Positions 15,920 through 25,286 of a stretch of 64,000 nt of DNA are shown in pieces. The translations under genes and the position numbers were made by a program. The notes beneath the pieces are model-generated. The model was not told where the DNA came from. It saw nothing but the letters and a program-made list of their open reading frames with translations, and did not search any database. Within the stretch, counting starts at the first letter, position 1, and each line of letters starts with the position of its first letter. The DNA lies in assembly GCA_965223675.1 (NCBI GenBank), contig OZ245013.1, positions 2,356,001 to 2,420,000 of the forward strand, written 5' to 3'. Source of the stretch: JAGQKC01 sp965223675 (GTDB lineage Bacteria > Nitrospirota > Nitrospiria > Nitrospirales > UBA8639).

Positions 15920-17422
15920 GTGCAAAACACGGCCATCTCCACCAATGAACAACAATCTGACGAGCCGCTCCAACTAGAGGGAGACATCCTCAAACAACGC
16001 GCATGGCGAATGCCCGATTTGATCATTTATCAGCACGGACCAGAAGAATGGTGGGTGAGCCCGCTCGACGAAGACTTACCTTTGATAAAGCTCAACCGGA
16101 TGGGAGCCTCTCTCCTTGGAGCGATGGACGGTCGTTCCACCTTAGCTGCATTACTCAGTCGATTTGGCAAGTGGGTCTGCGGCCCGAATCAGGAGACAGG
16201 TCAATGGTTTCTAGAACGGTGGGCACAGCCGCGGTATTCACTCTGCTTTTATGGAACAGAAGCGCCGACCGGTCATAGCACCGAAGCCAAATGGGATCTG
16301 TTATTACAACGTGTTCGTGAAGGATGGCATGGCAACGTCGCAGAAGAAACCGAGGAACACCTTTCAAAATTTCATCTGCAGGGAATACAGACTCAACATG
16401 GACATTTTGAAATCATTGAGACCACGGTTTCTCATCTGTTTCGCGAACCCTGCGAGGCCCTGCATGGAATGACCTATGGACGCCTGCTGGGCAAGACACT
16501 TCGGCAAATGGGTTGGTTTACTCCTAGACCTACACGAATTGTTGAAGTGGGGGCAGGATTGGGTTATGTCTCAAAAGAATTAGCTGGAGAATTAAGCGCT
16601 GATGAACGTCGAGACATCTCCTACACCTTTTTAGATCTGACTCGCCCGTTTTTGGGATCACAAACAAGCTTGGCTCGCTTGGCCGGATGGCAGGCATCAG
16701 CCACTCAAGCGAACGCTGAACAACTGCCGTTCGCGGATGAAAGCGTCGATCTCATGATCGACAATGAAAACTTGGCAGACATGACCCCGGTTCACTTAAC
16801 GGCCAACGAGTTGGACTCTCAAGAAGGCACGAGCCCTCAACATCAAGCCGCCTTGGATCTCATCCGTCGCCTTCATTTGCCCTTGGATAAACCTTTTCCA
16901 GACGAAGTTATTTTTAATTACGGAGCGCTGTCATTTTTAATGGAAGCGTGGCGCGTTGTGAAACCAGGTGGCCATGCGATTTTGATAGAATTTGGGATTG
17001 AAACAGGCTATCCAGAACCCGTGAAATTACCGGGACATACCGAATACGAAGTCCAATATTCGCACATGCGCCATGCGGCACGCAGCCTCGGTTTCCGTGA
17101 GCAATATTGTGCGCTGCCACAACTCTTGAACATTCCAGCAGAAACACAAGTCCTCTGCACCGGAGCCGCCTACGCAATCCGTCGCATTTGCGCTGCTCTT
17201 GAGCAACCGTTCTCTGTCAGGGCCTATACCCAAGCCGAACTCAAAAAAGCTCTTGGCGACACACTTCCCAAATTGACCGGTCTACATTACCACAGTGTAC
17301 TTGACCCGGCATGGTTTGGTCTGTGGGATTTCAAAGTGATGATGCTTGAAAAACCAGGGGCGAAGTTGCACAGACCTCAGTATCAAGAATCCAAAGGCTT
17401 TCGCTGGTATAGCCAACGATAA
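15920..17422 (+). CDS. PqqD-like domain fused to class I SAM methyltransferase
   Basis: A 500-residue protein. Residues about 45-105 (WWVSPLDEDLPLIKLNRMG, then LLGAMDGRSTLAALLSRFG) resemble a PqqD-type peptide-recognition domain. From about residue 200 a Rossmann-fold methyltransferase follows: motif I VEVGAGLGYVSKEL, an acidic ANAEQLPFADESVDLMIDNE segment and FLMEAWRVVKPGGHAILIEFG. About 100 residues after that are unassigned. The GTG start at 15920 is preceded by AAGGAAA. It lies 15 bases after the diiron-type oxidase gene. PqqD domains usually deliver a peptide to a modifying enzyme, so the pair may act on a peptide or carrier-bound substrate; this is inference, since no precursor gene was found. 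Confidence 0.7.
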   Translation: MQNTAISTNEQQSDEPLQLEGDILKQRAWRMPDLIIYQHGPEEWWVSPLDEDLPLIKLNRMGASLLGAMDGRSTLAALLSRFGKWVCGPNQETGQWFLERWAQPRYSLCFYGTEAPTGHSTEAKWDLLLQRVREGWHGNVAEETEEHLSKFHLQGIQTQHGHFEIIETTVSHLFREPCEALHGMTYGRLLGKTLRQMGWFTPRPTRIVEVGAGLGYVSKELAGELSADERRDISYTFLDLTRPFLGSQTSLARLAGWQASATQANAEQLPFADESVDLMIDNENLADMTPVHLTANELDSQEGTSPQHQAALDLIRRLHLPLDKPFPDEVIFNYGALSFLMEAWRVVKPGGHAILIEFGIETGYPEPVKLPGHTEYEVQYSHMRHAARSLGFREQYCALPQLLNIPAETQVLCTGAAYAIRRICAALEQPFSVRAYTQAELKKALGDTLPKLTGLHYHSVLDPAWFGLWDFKVMMLEKPGAKLHRPQYQESKGFRWYSQR

Positions 17423-17428
17423 ATCCTG

Positions 17429-18358
17429 TCACCCACGCATTATGACAAGATTCACAAGAATTCCTTCTCGCAATCCATAGTCACTCACTAAACAGTGTTC
17501 AAAGCCTAGAGCCTCCATTACCGTTCGAAGAATGATGGCCCCGACCACGATCACTTTTTCACGACCACTCTCTAACCCAGGAAGCTGGGCACGAGCGGCA
17601 TTCGTACAAGAGCATAGGACACTCTCCAATTCCCGAACTTTTTCAAGCGACAACCGATAATTATGAACACGTACGGGGTCATAACCAGGTAGCCCCTGAG
17701 CCATTGCCGCCAACGTCGTGACCGTACCTGCGGTGCCGACAAGGGTGACATCCGATAAGTCCTTCAAGACTTCCGGAAGCCTTTTAAGCTCATGGCGGAC
17801 AAGAAGTTGCACTTCAACACATTCTCTATCGAGAGGCGGATCGGAATGAATACACCGCTCTGCCAATCGGACGACGCCAAGATCAAGGGACACAACCGTT
17901 GGATCTCTCTTTTTTGACAGTCGAATAAATTCCGTACTCCCTCCTCCGATATCTAGTCCAAGGATTGAATGAACTTCCGATGGAAGTCCAAACTGAATTC
18001 CCAATAGGGTTCGTCTTGCTTCTTCTTCGCCACTCAACACTTCAACGGCAAACCCCGCTTCTCGCTGTATTCTGTCTAAGAATACCTGCTGATTTTTCGC
18101 ATCGCGCACAGCGCTGGTAGCCACGACGACCGTTGCCTCAACCGGATGAGATGCTATTCTTGCGTTCCACTCTCTCAGCGTTTCAATCACTCGTGTCATG
18201 GCATCAACTTTGAGCACGCAATCACGGTCAACACCTTCACCCAATCGTAACATTCGTCGATCTGAATCCATTTCTCTCAGACTCCTATCTCTACTCACAT
18301 CAGCAATCAAGAACCGACAGGTCAGGGTTCCTATATCAATTCCGGCCACAATCACCAT
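17429..18358 (-). CDS. Ppx/GppA family phosphatase
   Basis: A 309-residue protein of the ASKHA fold that hydrolyses polyphosphate or pppGpp. Motifs: phosphate-1 loop AGIDIGTLTCRFLIAD, VVVATSAVRDAKN, EVLSGEEEARRTLLGI, the glycine-rich LGLDIGGGSTEFI, VGTAGTVTTLAAMAQGL, and the C-terminal DYGLREGIL. The length matches the short Ppx/GppA form without the C-terminal HD domain. It converges with the methyltransferase gene, only six bases apart, with no visible terminator between them. Exopolyphosphatase and guanosine pentaphosphatase activities cannot be told apart from sequence. Confidence 0.9.
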   Translation of the reverse strand: MVIVAGIDIGTLTCRFLIADVSRDRSLREMDSDRRMLRLGEGVDRDCVLKVDAMTRVIETLREWNARIASHPVEATVVVATSAVRDAKNQQVFLDRIQREAGFAVEVLSGEEEARRTLLGIQFGLPSEVHSILGLDIGGGSTEFIRLSKKRDPTVVSLDLGVVRLAERCIHSDPPLDRECVEVQLLVRHELKRLPEVLKDLSDVTLVGTAGTVTTLAAMAQGLPGYDPVRVHNYRLSLEKVRELESVLCSCTNAARAQLPGLESGREKVIVVGAIILRTVMEALGFEHCLVSDYGLREGILVNLVIMRG

Positions 18359-18491
18359 TCACTCTTTCTAGGAAAGTCCATTGATAATGTTCTTGTTCTC
18401 TCTTTTCCTACAACAAAGAGGTATGATAGGATTCGTAGACCATAGCATCAACTCTTCTTTACTTATCCATCGTTAAGGAGCCACGAATCAT

Positions 18492-18764
18492 ATGCCTGAG
18501 ATTTCTTGTCTTAAATGCGAAAAGACTGCCGAAAGGATTACAGAGAATTTGTTCATGGGAAAACTGGAGGAAGAGATAAAAAATAACGTCTGCAAAGATT
18601 GTTGGGATGAATGGAATAAGCCTGGCGGCGTCAAAACCATGGTTATTAACGAGTATCGCCTGAATCTAGGAGACGAAAGCGCGCGAGCGACCCTCAAAAA
18701 TCAAATGCGAGCCTTCTTTAAACTACCCGACGCCACAGCAGAATTCAAAGACTACCGTACATAG
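18492..18764 (+). CDS. YggX-like Fe(2+)-trafficking protein with two CxxC pairs
   Basis: A 90-residue protein. The C-terminal half, KTMVINEYRLNLGDESARA then KNQMRAFF, matches the YggX family (WQTMLINEHRLNL-type signature), which protects Fe-S enzymes from oxidation. Unlike proteobacterial YggX it has four cysteines in two CxxC pairs (C6/C9 and C34/C37), forming a possible zinc-ribbon-like or rubredoxin-like metal site. AAGGAG lies upstream of the ATG. Monocistronic. Confidence 0.75.
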   Translation: MPEISCLKCEKTAERITENLFMGKLEEEIKNNVCKDCWDEWNKPGGVKTMVINEYRLNLGDESARATLKNQMRAFFKLPDATAEFKDYRT

Positions 18765-18972
18765 TCCGGTTCTTCAATATCATAGTGTACAAGCTAAACT
18801 TTAGGATCATGACTGCTAAGCGGCCGTGCACGTTTTTGCCACTTCATGCTTTGACAATTATCACCTTAGTCATATCTCCGAAAACCTCGGTTCGTTCACA
18901 CGTTTAGATTTTCTTTTTCGAAACCGATAATACAATGGAAGCTTTTCTATTACATAAAAAGAAGAGAGTGGT

Positions 18973-19908
18973 ATGCCTTCAATTTCCCAGGCTGTGAGCC
19001 ACCTGCCCGAGTTACAACATCTTTTCCAACGGCCATCATTCACCGCTAACACGAATCAATTCCAAGCTCGCTCACAGACTCTCACCAATACAAATCTAAG
19101 CGTTGTCACTGCAGAGGGCGACCGCGTCTCACTGTCTGCAGGATCAGAAGTCAAGACATCAATTGGGACCTACACATTTCAGGGATTTGTCGACGGACAG
19201 GCCGCAAGCCTTCAAACTCAGCAATTCAGCACATCGACTCAGAAAAATTTCCATTTACTCGTTGAAGGTGACCTCAACGAACAAGAACAGGCCGACATTC
19301 AAGAGTTCTTACAGTCTGCCCAAAAAATTCTCCAAGAATTGACAACAGGTAACATTCAAGACGCTACGACAACTGTGGCCTCTCTAGGAAAACTAGACAC
19401 GCTTTCGCAAGCTGCACTTTTTGTTCGTCAATCGACTTCTGTCTCCGTTGCAACCCAATCTACGAGACTTGCTGTTCAGGAAGATCCTGGAAGAACTGAA
19501 AGTTCTAAGGGACGATCTTCATTTAAATCTGAACCGACAAGCTCCCTTGAGCAAATTCTCCAAAAATTACGAGAAGCTCAGGAGCAGTCTCAGCTTGACC
19601 CAGAAACATTAGTGAGCCGATTGCCGAAACTTGCCACAACTCTCTTACAGTCACTTAAAGATGAATCTGATTCAACAGACTCTTCACCTTCGATTTTGAA
19701 GCAAATCCAAAAGGTATTCTTAGATTCACTCCTCGAATCCACGGATAATTTCCAAGTAGAACAAGATATTGACAGTCCACTCACGAATCAAGCCAACTCA
19801 ACAAATCCTGCATTTTCGATCCGCGAACAAGAAAAACTAAACAGTCGCTTGCTTCAGCCAAAAATAATCGCGGACCAAACGAACCCGCCTGGGATACAAC
19901 CAACCTAG
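18973..19908 (+). CDS. hypothetical Gln/Ser/Thr-rich protein
   Basis: A 311-residue protein without cysteine or membrane segments and without a clear signal peptide. The composition is rich in Q, S, T, L and E. A middle segment (DLNEQEQADIQEFLQSAQKI) is helical and reminiscent of DUF5610-type proteins, sometimes found with flagellar or exported genes; that link is weak. Residues 165-300 look disordered with amphipathic helices. GAAGAGAG precedes the ATG. A dispersed repeat copy follows directly. Function unknown. Confidence 0.6.
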   Translation: MPSISQAVSHLPELQHLFQRPSFTANTNQFQARSQTLTNTNLSVVTAEGDRVSLSAGSEVKTSIGTYTFQGFVDGQAASLQTQQFSTSTQKNFHLLVEGDLNEQEQADIQEFLQSAQKILQELTTGNIQDATTTVASLGKLDTLSQAALFVRQSTSVSVATQSTRLAVQEDPGRTESSKGRSSFKSEPTSSLEQILQKLREAQEQSQLDPETLVSRLPKLATTLLQSLKDESDSTDSSPSILKQIQKVFLDSLLESTDNFQVEQDIDSPLTNQANSTNPAFSIREQEKLNSRLLQPKIIADQTNPPGIQPT

Positions 19909-19933
19909 ATCTAAACAGACCGACTTATTCATT

Positions 19934-20284
19934 TATAGCGAATCAAAATAATTTCCCTCTGCGCCATAAGACTTTCTGTGCGGTTTTCAATACGTCAACC
20001 CTTGGAAGGTGATAGCGAATCCACATACGTTCCAGTTGAACCATACTTGGACACGGTCGGTGAGAATCGTGAGCACCTTGACACTCAGCCTAGATTGAAG
20101 CATCAACCAACTGACATGATGATCAAAGGCGTCCAGGCTTTCAATGCGGTATCAAATGCTTCAGATTTTGAAGGTTATACCCGCTTGGAATGAGGGCACA
20201 CGATTGGCATGATTGACGACGTAGGGACTGTCAAAGTCCAGTGTCTGGAAATTATCTCGTTTCGGTATAACTGGATCGGCTATA
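19934..20284 (+). repeat. dispersed TATAGC repeat, copy B (full length)
   Basis: Starts TATAGCGAATCAAAATAATT and ends GGATCGGCTATA. The first 80 bases match copies D (33361) and E (35066), the middle matches A (GGTGAGAATCGTGAGCACC, AGATTGAAGCATCAACC). Its 3' third is diverged from A and F. It fills the gap between the hypothetical gene and yqgE. Confidence 0.85.
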
Positions 20285-20371
20285 GCCATCCTCTCTTTTC
20301 TGAGAAGCCTACCGACTCATCTCGACTATTTCCTCTTGAACCTGTGTGAGAACTCACGGTAGGATGAACGC

Positions 20372-20932
20372 ATGGCGACTGAATTAGGAAAAGGGATATT
20401 CCTTATTGCCACTCCAGCCTTGCGGGACCCGAACTTTCGGCAGACCGTTATCTTGTTATGCGAACATGGCAATGAAGGCGCGTTGGGCGTGGTGATCAAT
20501 CGACCGACCGAAATTAACATTACCGAAGTTCTTCCTCAAATTCCCATTATAGAAGGACAGCGTCATCATGTGTTTACGGGAGGTCCTGTCCAGAAAAATA
20601 GCTTGCTGATTCTCTATAGGGTGCCGGAAGAACCATCTGACACCCATCACGTAGTTGACGGCGTGTATTTAGGTGGAAATGTTCAAACGCTAGAACGTAT
20701 TTTACAAGAACCCGAAAGTAATGAAGCGTTCCGTGCATTTATGGGATATTCAGGCTGGGCACCTGGACAGCTTGAAAATGAAATGCAGACAGGCTCTTGG
20801 TTGACTTTACCGGCCAATCCGGCCTGGGTCTTCGAGAAAAATCCTACACAGTTGTGGGGCGAAATTATTCAGTCTTTAGATGAAAGCTATAAGATCTATA
20901 TCGATATGCCCGTCGATCCTAGCTTGAATTGA
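20372..20932 (+). CDS. yqgE: YqgE/AlgH family protein
   Basis: A 186-residue cytoplasmic protein of the UPF0301/AlgH family. Conserved segments are easily seen: GKGIFLIATPALRDPNF, HGNEGALGVVINRP, VFTGGPVQ, LGGNVQTLERIL and FMGYSGWAPGQLENEM. The biochemical role is unsettled; in Pseudomonas AlgH it was linked to alginate regulation. No usual neighbour (ruvX/yqgF) is adjacent. The start is the ATG at 20372, which begins directly with the conserved N-terminus. Confidence 0.93.
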   Translation: MATELGKGIFLIATPALRDPNFRQTVILLCEHGNEGALGVVINRPTEINITEVLPQIPIIEGQRHHVFTGGPVQKNSLLILYRVPEEPSDTHHVVDGVYLGGNVQTLERILQEPESNEAFRAFMGYSGWAPGQLENEMQTGSWLTLPANPAWVFEKNPTQLWGEIIQSLDESYKIYIDMPVDPSLN

Positions 20933-21238
20933 CATTTTTGGTCGTGTGTTGGACTAGATACCCATCCTTCTCTTCATATATCAAACTGATTGATCGTCTC
21001 AATAAGTTCGAACTCTATACACGATTAGCCTTCCTGTCGCACATTGTGAAAAATCAGAGTCTCCCCAAATCTTCAACTTCTAGTATTAAGTTACTTTCTC
21101 AACCATTCCTAGATAAAAGTGTTTCTGTCTGGAGGCCACAGCTACACACTTCACCCATGCTAGAACTTTCCCGATGACTGATCTTGTGTGACTTACGTAA
21201 CGAACAATAAAGGAATGGAAGAGGAAAGACGAGAACGC
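20933..21238. other. intergenic, nothing recognised
   Basis: About 306 bases between yqgE and the converging hypothetical gene. AT-rich, with stop codons in all useful frames. No terminator, repeat or RNA was recognised. Confidence 0.4.
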
Positions 21239-21709
21239 CTACATATCAGAAGAACTTAATGAATCTTTCATGGCGTTCGCCACAAGATCCTCGAACAATT
21301 CATTGGCTTTTCTATGTAAATATGCACCATCTCTCATACCTTCTTGAGGACCATTATTTTCGTCAGGCCAGAAATACACAATCATCGTATCTTGACCGGA
21401 TAGTAACTCAGGATATGTTAACACTTTACCGTCTAAGACACCTTCTCGAACAGCCTCAATAATCTCAGAAAATGAGCATTCATGAAATCGCTCAGAAAAG
21501 AATGTACCTGCAGGAATTTGCCATTTTTTGCTCCATCCAGCGCGATAAGGTTTCACATCAAGCGTGAATCCCGCTTGCGCCTCAAAGCAATAATGTGAAT
21601 ATTGACCATCGCCAAGAGGTTGAGACTGGCAATAACGAAGTACCTTGCCCCAAATTGGGGTCGGAACTGCCGTGATAAAGAAGTAAGCGGGCGTGATAGA
21701 TGAAGTCAT
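21239..21709 (-). CDS. hypothetical protein
   Basis: About 156 residues, not recognised. It is soluble in appearance, with a beta-rich aromatic first half (SITPAYFFITAVPTPIWGK, YSHYCFEAQAGFTLDVKPY, GWSKKWQIPAGTFF) and a helical C-terminus (HRKANELFEDLVANAMKDS). The composition is normal for a real protein. The frame opens further upstream at a TTG, but the ATG at 21709 is the more usual start. It stands alone between two long non-coding gaps. Confidence 0.55.
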   Translation of the reverse strand: MTSSITPAYFFITAVPTPIWGKVLRYCQSQPLGDGQYSHYCFEAQAGFTLDVKPYRAGWSKKWQIPAGTFFSERFHECSFSEIIEAVREGVLDGKVLTYPELLSGQDTMIVYFWPDENNGPQEGMRDGAYLHRKANELFEDLVANAMKDSLSSSDM

Positions 21710-22253
21710 ATGTTTCTTATTATTTTCCAATCGAGAACAAGACTAAATTTTTCTGGTTGTGCATCTCTATCTCAATGCAACTCATTAACCATCTGTGATG
21801 AAAAGTTACGAATTGCTTCATCTCTGGAACTTCAATCTTATTCTCGAGGACTGAATGGCACATACTTTATTCCCTACTTTCCATCAATCCTATGTTGTAT
21901 CCTATTCGATACCATTTGACTCGGAATTCTTCAAGCAGGGCATCATGTTTATGTTCCCGTCGTACCGTCTCAGAGAGTAACAATTATCCACAGATATCAC
22001 CCTATGCCCTTATTTTACCTGCAAAAACCTGCGATCTTCTGTTCATCTCTATATTCTATTTCCATTCTGCAGGACTCGCTCTACTTAACTGATAACAAAT
22101 TTTCAAGCAATATTTAAACCAACATCATTAACAATAACAATGAACTAGTTACATAAGGCAATTTTTCGCCGCAGTGACCACTTCTGACTAAAAATATTGC
22201 AGATTGAACGATTAGTGGATTCATCTGCCTTAAGTAATGGCCCCACATTATAT
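21710..22253. other. AT-rich non-coding stretch
   Basis: About 540 bases upstream of the hypothetical gene and downstream of the hybrid kinase. No gene, repeat or structured RNA recognised. It is clearly more AT-rich than the neighbours, with many stops. Confidence 0.4.
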
Positions 22254-25200
22254 CTAAGATGTAGAAAGTACTTGATGGATGGTATGACTCAAATCATGAA
22301 GAAGAAGGGGTTTCCATAAAAAAGCCCGGATCCCTAAATCTCGAGCTTTTTCTGGCGTCATTCCGGGACTATAACCAGTACAAAGAATAATAGGGATATC
22401 GGGTCGCAGGCGGAGTAATTCCTGTGATAGAACTTCACCAGTCATATGAGGCATCGTTTGGTCAGTAATCACCAGATCAAAATATTCTGGGGCCTCACCG
22501 AATACTTTCAAAGCTTCGATGCTCTGAGTTTCGACTCTCACGACATACCCGAGTTGTTTTAAAATTTCTTGACCTAAATGAGCAATAGACTCTTCATCCT
22601 CCACGAATAAAATTCGTTCTCCTGACCCGATCTTCAGCGACACGTTCGTCGCTTTTTCTTGTATAGAGGAAACATTCAACTCTGGCAAAAAAATCGTAAA
22701 TGTTGTTCCGACTCCTAATACACTGTCAACCTTGATTCCACCTCGGTGATTCAAGATGATGCCATGCACGACAGATAACCCAAGGCCTACTCCATCACCC
22801 GCATCTTTTGTCGTAAAGAATGGGTCAAATATTCGTTCGAGAACCTCCGAAGGTATGCCCGGTCCCGTGTCCCGAACAGTAAGCTTGAGGTATGTCTGGC
22901 TACTAACGGCTGTCCCCGAAAACACTTGTACAATTTCTTTAGGGGTTAACATGACACTGTCTAAGCGCACTTCAAGCAGACCTCCCTTTTCACCCATGGC
23001 CTGTGCGGCATTCGTACAAAGATTAAGGAGCACTTGATGGATTTGAACAGGATCGGCAATGATTGGACTTAAATCGTTCATCAGCACGGTATCGATCTCA
23101 ACCGTTGTTGGTAAGGTTGCGCGAAGAAATCGAAGTGCGTCTTCAACAACTTGAGGCAAATGAACTGGCTTGAGTTCTTGGTCAGTTTGACGACTAAAGG
23201 CTAAAATTTGCTTCGTCAGCCCTTTGGCACGAATTCCAGCTTCGTGGACTTCTTCGAGATATTTAGACACCGGGCTGGTGACTGGAAGGAATGATCTGGC
23301 CAATTCATTAAAACCGAGAATTGCAGTGAGAATGTTGTTAAAATCATGAGCAATTCCTCCAGCAAGCGTACCAATTGCCTCCATCTTTTGAGCTTGACGA
23401 AGCTTTGCCTCACTTTCTTTGAGTGCGAGCTCTGTGGCATGTCGTTCACAGGCAATACTGGCCAAATGCGAACCAATTTCCATGATGTGTTGATCATATG
23501 AGGTCGGCGAACGTGGAACCGGATGGCAAATACCAAAGGAGCCTAACACCTTTCCATCCCGCCCAAAAAAAGGAGTTGACCAACAGGCTTGGATTCCATG
23601 TTTCAGTGGAAAATCTCCGAACTTGCGCGTATGCGGGTCTTTTCTCACATCCTCGACAATCACCTGTTTGCCAAGAAATGCCGCGGCACCACAAGACCCA
23701 TTAAATTCTTCTATCTCAATTCCATCGATGGCTTTGGCAAAATCTTCAGGCATGGACGGTGCAGCACCTAAACGAAGACTTTTACCATCATGGCCAACGA
23801 GGAGAATCGAACAAAAGGTTCCCGGCCGCTGTTGCTCCATTAAAAGACAGAGATTTTCAAAGACAAGGTCCTGGGGCTCACCACACGCAAGAAGTTGCAA
23901 AATAGTATTTTGAGCTTGCAGGAGATATTCCGTTCGCTTCCGATCAGTAATATCTGTCGCAATTCCACAAATTGAATGGGACTCTTCGTTAAAGGTTGGA
24001 ACCGGAAATTTAATGGAAAGATACGTGTGCGGACCATCATCTTGTGGAATAACTTCTTCAAACTCGACAGGAGCGTCTTGCTCATAAACCAGTCGATCAT
24101 TTGCCGATAATGCATCGGCGGTTTCCTTAGGAAATACATCATGAACCGTTTTTCCAAGCACCTCCGTCCTTGACAGAGCAAAGCAATTCTCCCACTGACG
24201 ATTGACCATGAGATACTGGCCTTGTGAATTTTTGACAAAGACAAACGCCGGAGAATTGTCGAGAATGGCTTGAAATCGTTCTTCACTTTTTTGGATCGCG
24301 AATTCTGCTTCTTTGTGCTTCGTGATATCCAACAGAAACCCTTGAATAAATTCAGGCTCACCGTTCCGATTCTGAATCACGCTCACAAGATCGTGAACCC
24401 ACACCGTCTCTCCACTAGTAGCCTTTAACCGATACTCTAATTCAAAACTTCGCTCTTGTTTTATTTGTTGACGACACTGCGCTGTCACCCATTGTCGATC
24501 GTCCGGATGAATACAACGTTCCCATGCTTGCTCTTCATACCAGTACTCCTTCGGAAATCCAAGTAACTGTTGAACCTGCGGACCTATATACGTTATGCGC
24601 CAAGAGGAATAATCCATTTCCCATGGAATAAGATTGCCATTTTCAACAAGCCTACGGAATCGAGAGCTATTGTTCGCAAGGGACTCCTCGAGATGTGAGC
24701 GCTCAATGATCATCCCAGTGAGATGTGCATAAATTTCAAGCACGCCATGATGCGTCACATCAGGTGTTCGTGATTCGTGGAAATACATGGCGAAGGTTCC
24801 CACAACCTCACAGGAGGATGAAAAGATAGGAGTCGACCAACAGGCTTTTAGCCCGTGCCTCAACGCATGATCTTTATAATGTTTCCAACGAAAATCACTG
24901 CCAATATCGGAGACAATGACTGTTTCTCGCTCATAGGCAGCCGTTCCGCAAGAGCCTGCCTGTGGACCAATGGCCACTCCATCTATTGCCTGAATATATT
25001 CATCTGGCAATTTTGGTGCAGCAATATGCTTTAAATTTTCTCCATCTAAAAGAAGGATAGAACAGCGCATCTCAGGAAACTGTCCCTCGATCTTCTCACA
25101 GAAGAGGGTCAGAATTTCAGACAGCGAATCACCAACAGCAATTTTTTCGAGTAGAGTTTTTTGCCCAACAATAGAAGCTAGTGCCTGCCTGCGAGCTCGA

Positions 25201-25286
25201 ATATGGGCAGGCAATCGAAGATAGGCCAAATGCGGAGGGTGTTTTTCTGATGCAGAAAGCGTGGGCGGTGAAGGGTTTGAATTCAT
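22254..25286 (-). CDS. hybrid sensor histidine kinase, GAF-PAS-PAS-GAF-HisKA-HATPase-REC
   Basis: A 1010-residue cytosolic-looking sensor without membrane spans. Order: GAF domain (about 50-195), PAS with PAC (205-325), PAS (330-450), a second GAF (460-610), a dimerisation/phospho-acceptor helix with GGIAHDFNNIL (His near 645), an ATPase domain (NLCTNAAQAM N-box, DTGPGIP G1, FFTTK, GVGLGLSVVHG G2) and a receiver domain (FVEDEESIAHLG, phospho-Asp in VITDQTMP, conserved Lys in LWKPL). The two GAF domains are alike and both carry GSCG and CWSTP motifs. No partner regulator is adjacent, so output is probably by phosphotransfer. The H-box belongs to the NtrB-like HDFNN group. Confidence 0.92.
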   Translation of the reverse strand: MNSNPSPPTLSASEKHPPHLAYLRLPAHIRARRQALASIVGQKTLLEKIAVGDSLSEILTLFCEKIEGQFPEMRCSILLLDGENLKHIAAPKLPDEYIQAIDGVAIGPQAGSCGTAAYERETVIVSDIGSDFRWKHYKDHALRHGLKACWSTPIFSSSCEVVGTFAMYFHESRTPDVTHHGVLEIYAHLTGMIIERSHLEESLANNSSRFRRLVENGNLIPWEMDYSSWRITYIGPQVQQLLGFPKEYWYEEQAWERCIHPDDRQWVTAQCRQQIKQERSFELEYRLKATSGETVWVHDLVSVIQNRNGEPEFIQGFLLDITKHKEAEFAIQKSEERFQAILDNSPAFVFVKNSQGQYLMVNRQWENCFALSRTEVLGKTVHDVFPKETADALSANDRLVYEQDAPVEFEEVIPQDDGPHTYLSIKFPVPTFNEESHSICGIATDITDRKRTEYLLQAQNTILQLLACGEPQDLVFENLCLLMEQQRPGTFCSILLVGHDGKSLRLGAAPSMPEDFAKAIDGIEIEEFNGSCGAAAFLGKQVIVEDVRKDPHTRKFGDFPLKHGIQACWSTPFFGRDGKVLGSFGICHPVPRSPTSYDQHIMEIGSHLASIACERHATELALKESEAKLRQAQKMEAIGTLAGGIAHDFNNILTAILGFNELARSFLPVTSPVSKYLEEVHEAGIRAKGLTKQILAFSRQTDQELKPVHLPQVVEDALRFLRATLPTTVEIDTVLMNDLSPIIADPVQIHQVLLNLCTNAAQAMGEKGGLLEVRLDSVMLTPKEIVQVFSGTAVSSQTYLKLTVRDTGPGIPSEVLERIFDPFFTTKDAGDGVGLGLSVVHGIILNHRGGIKVDSVLGVGTTFTIFLPELNVSSIQEKATNVSLKIGSGERILFVEDEESIAHLGQEILKQLGYVVRVETQSIEALKVFGEAPEYFDLVITDQTMPHMTGEVLSQELLRLRPDIPIILCTGYSPGMTPEKARDLGIRAFLWKPLLLHDLSHTIHQVLSTS

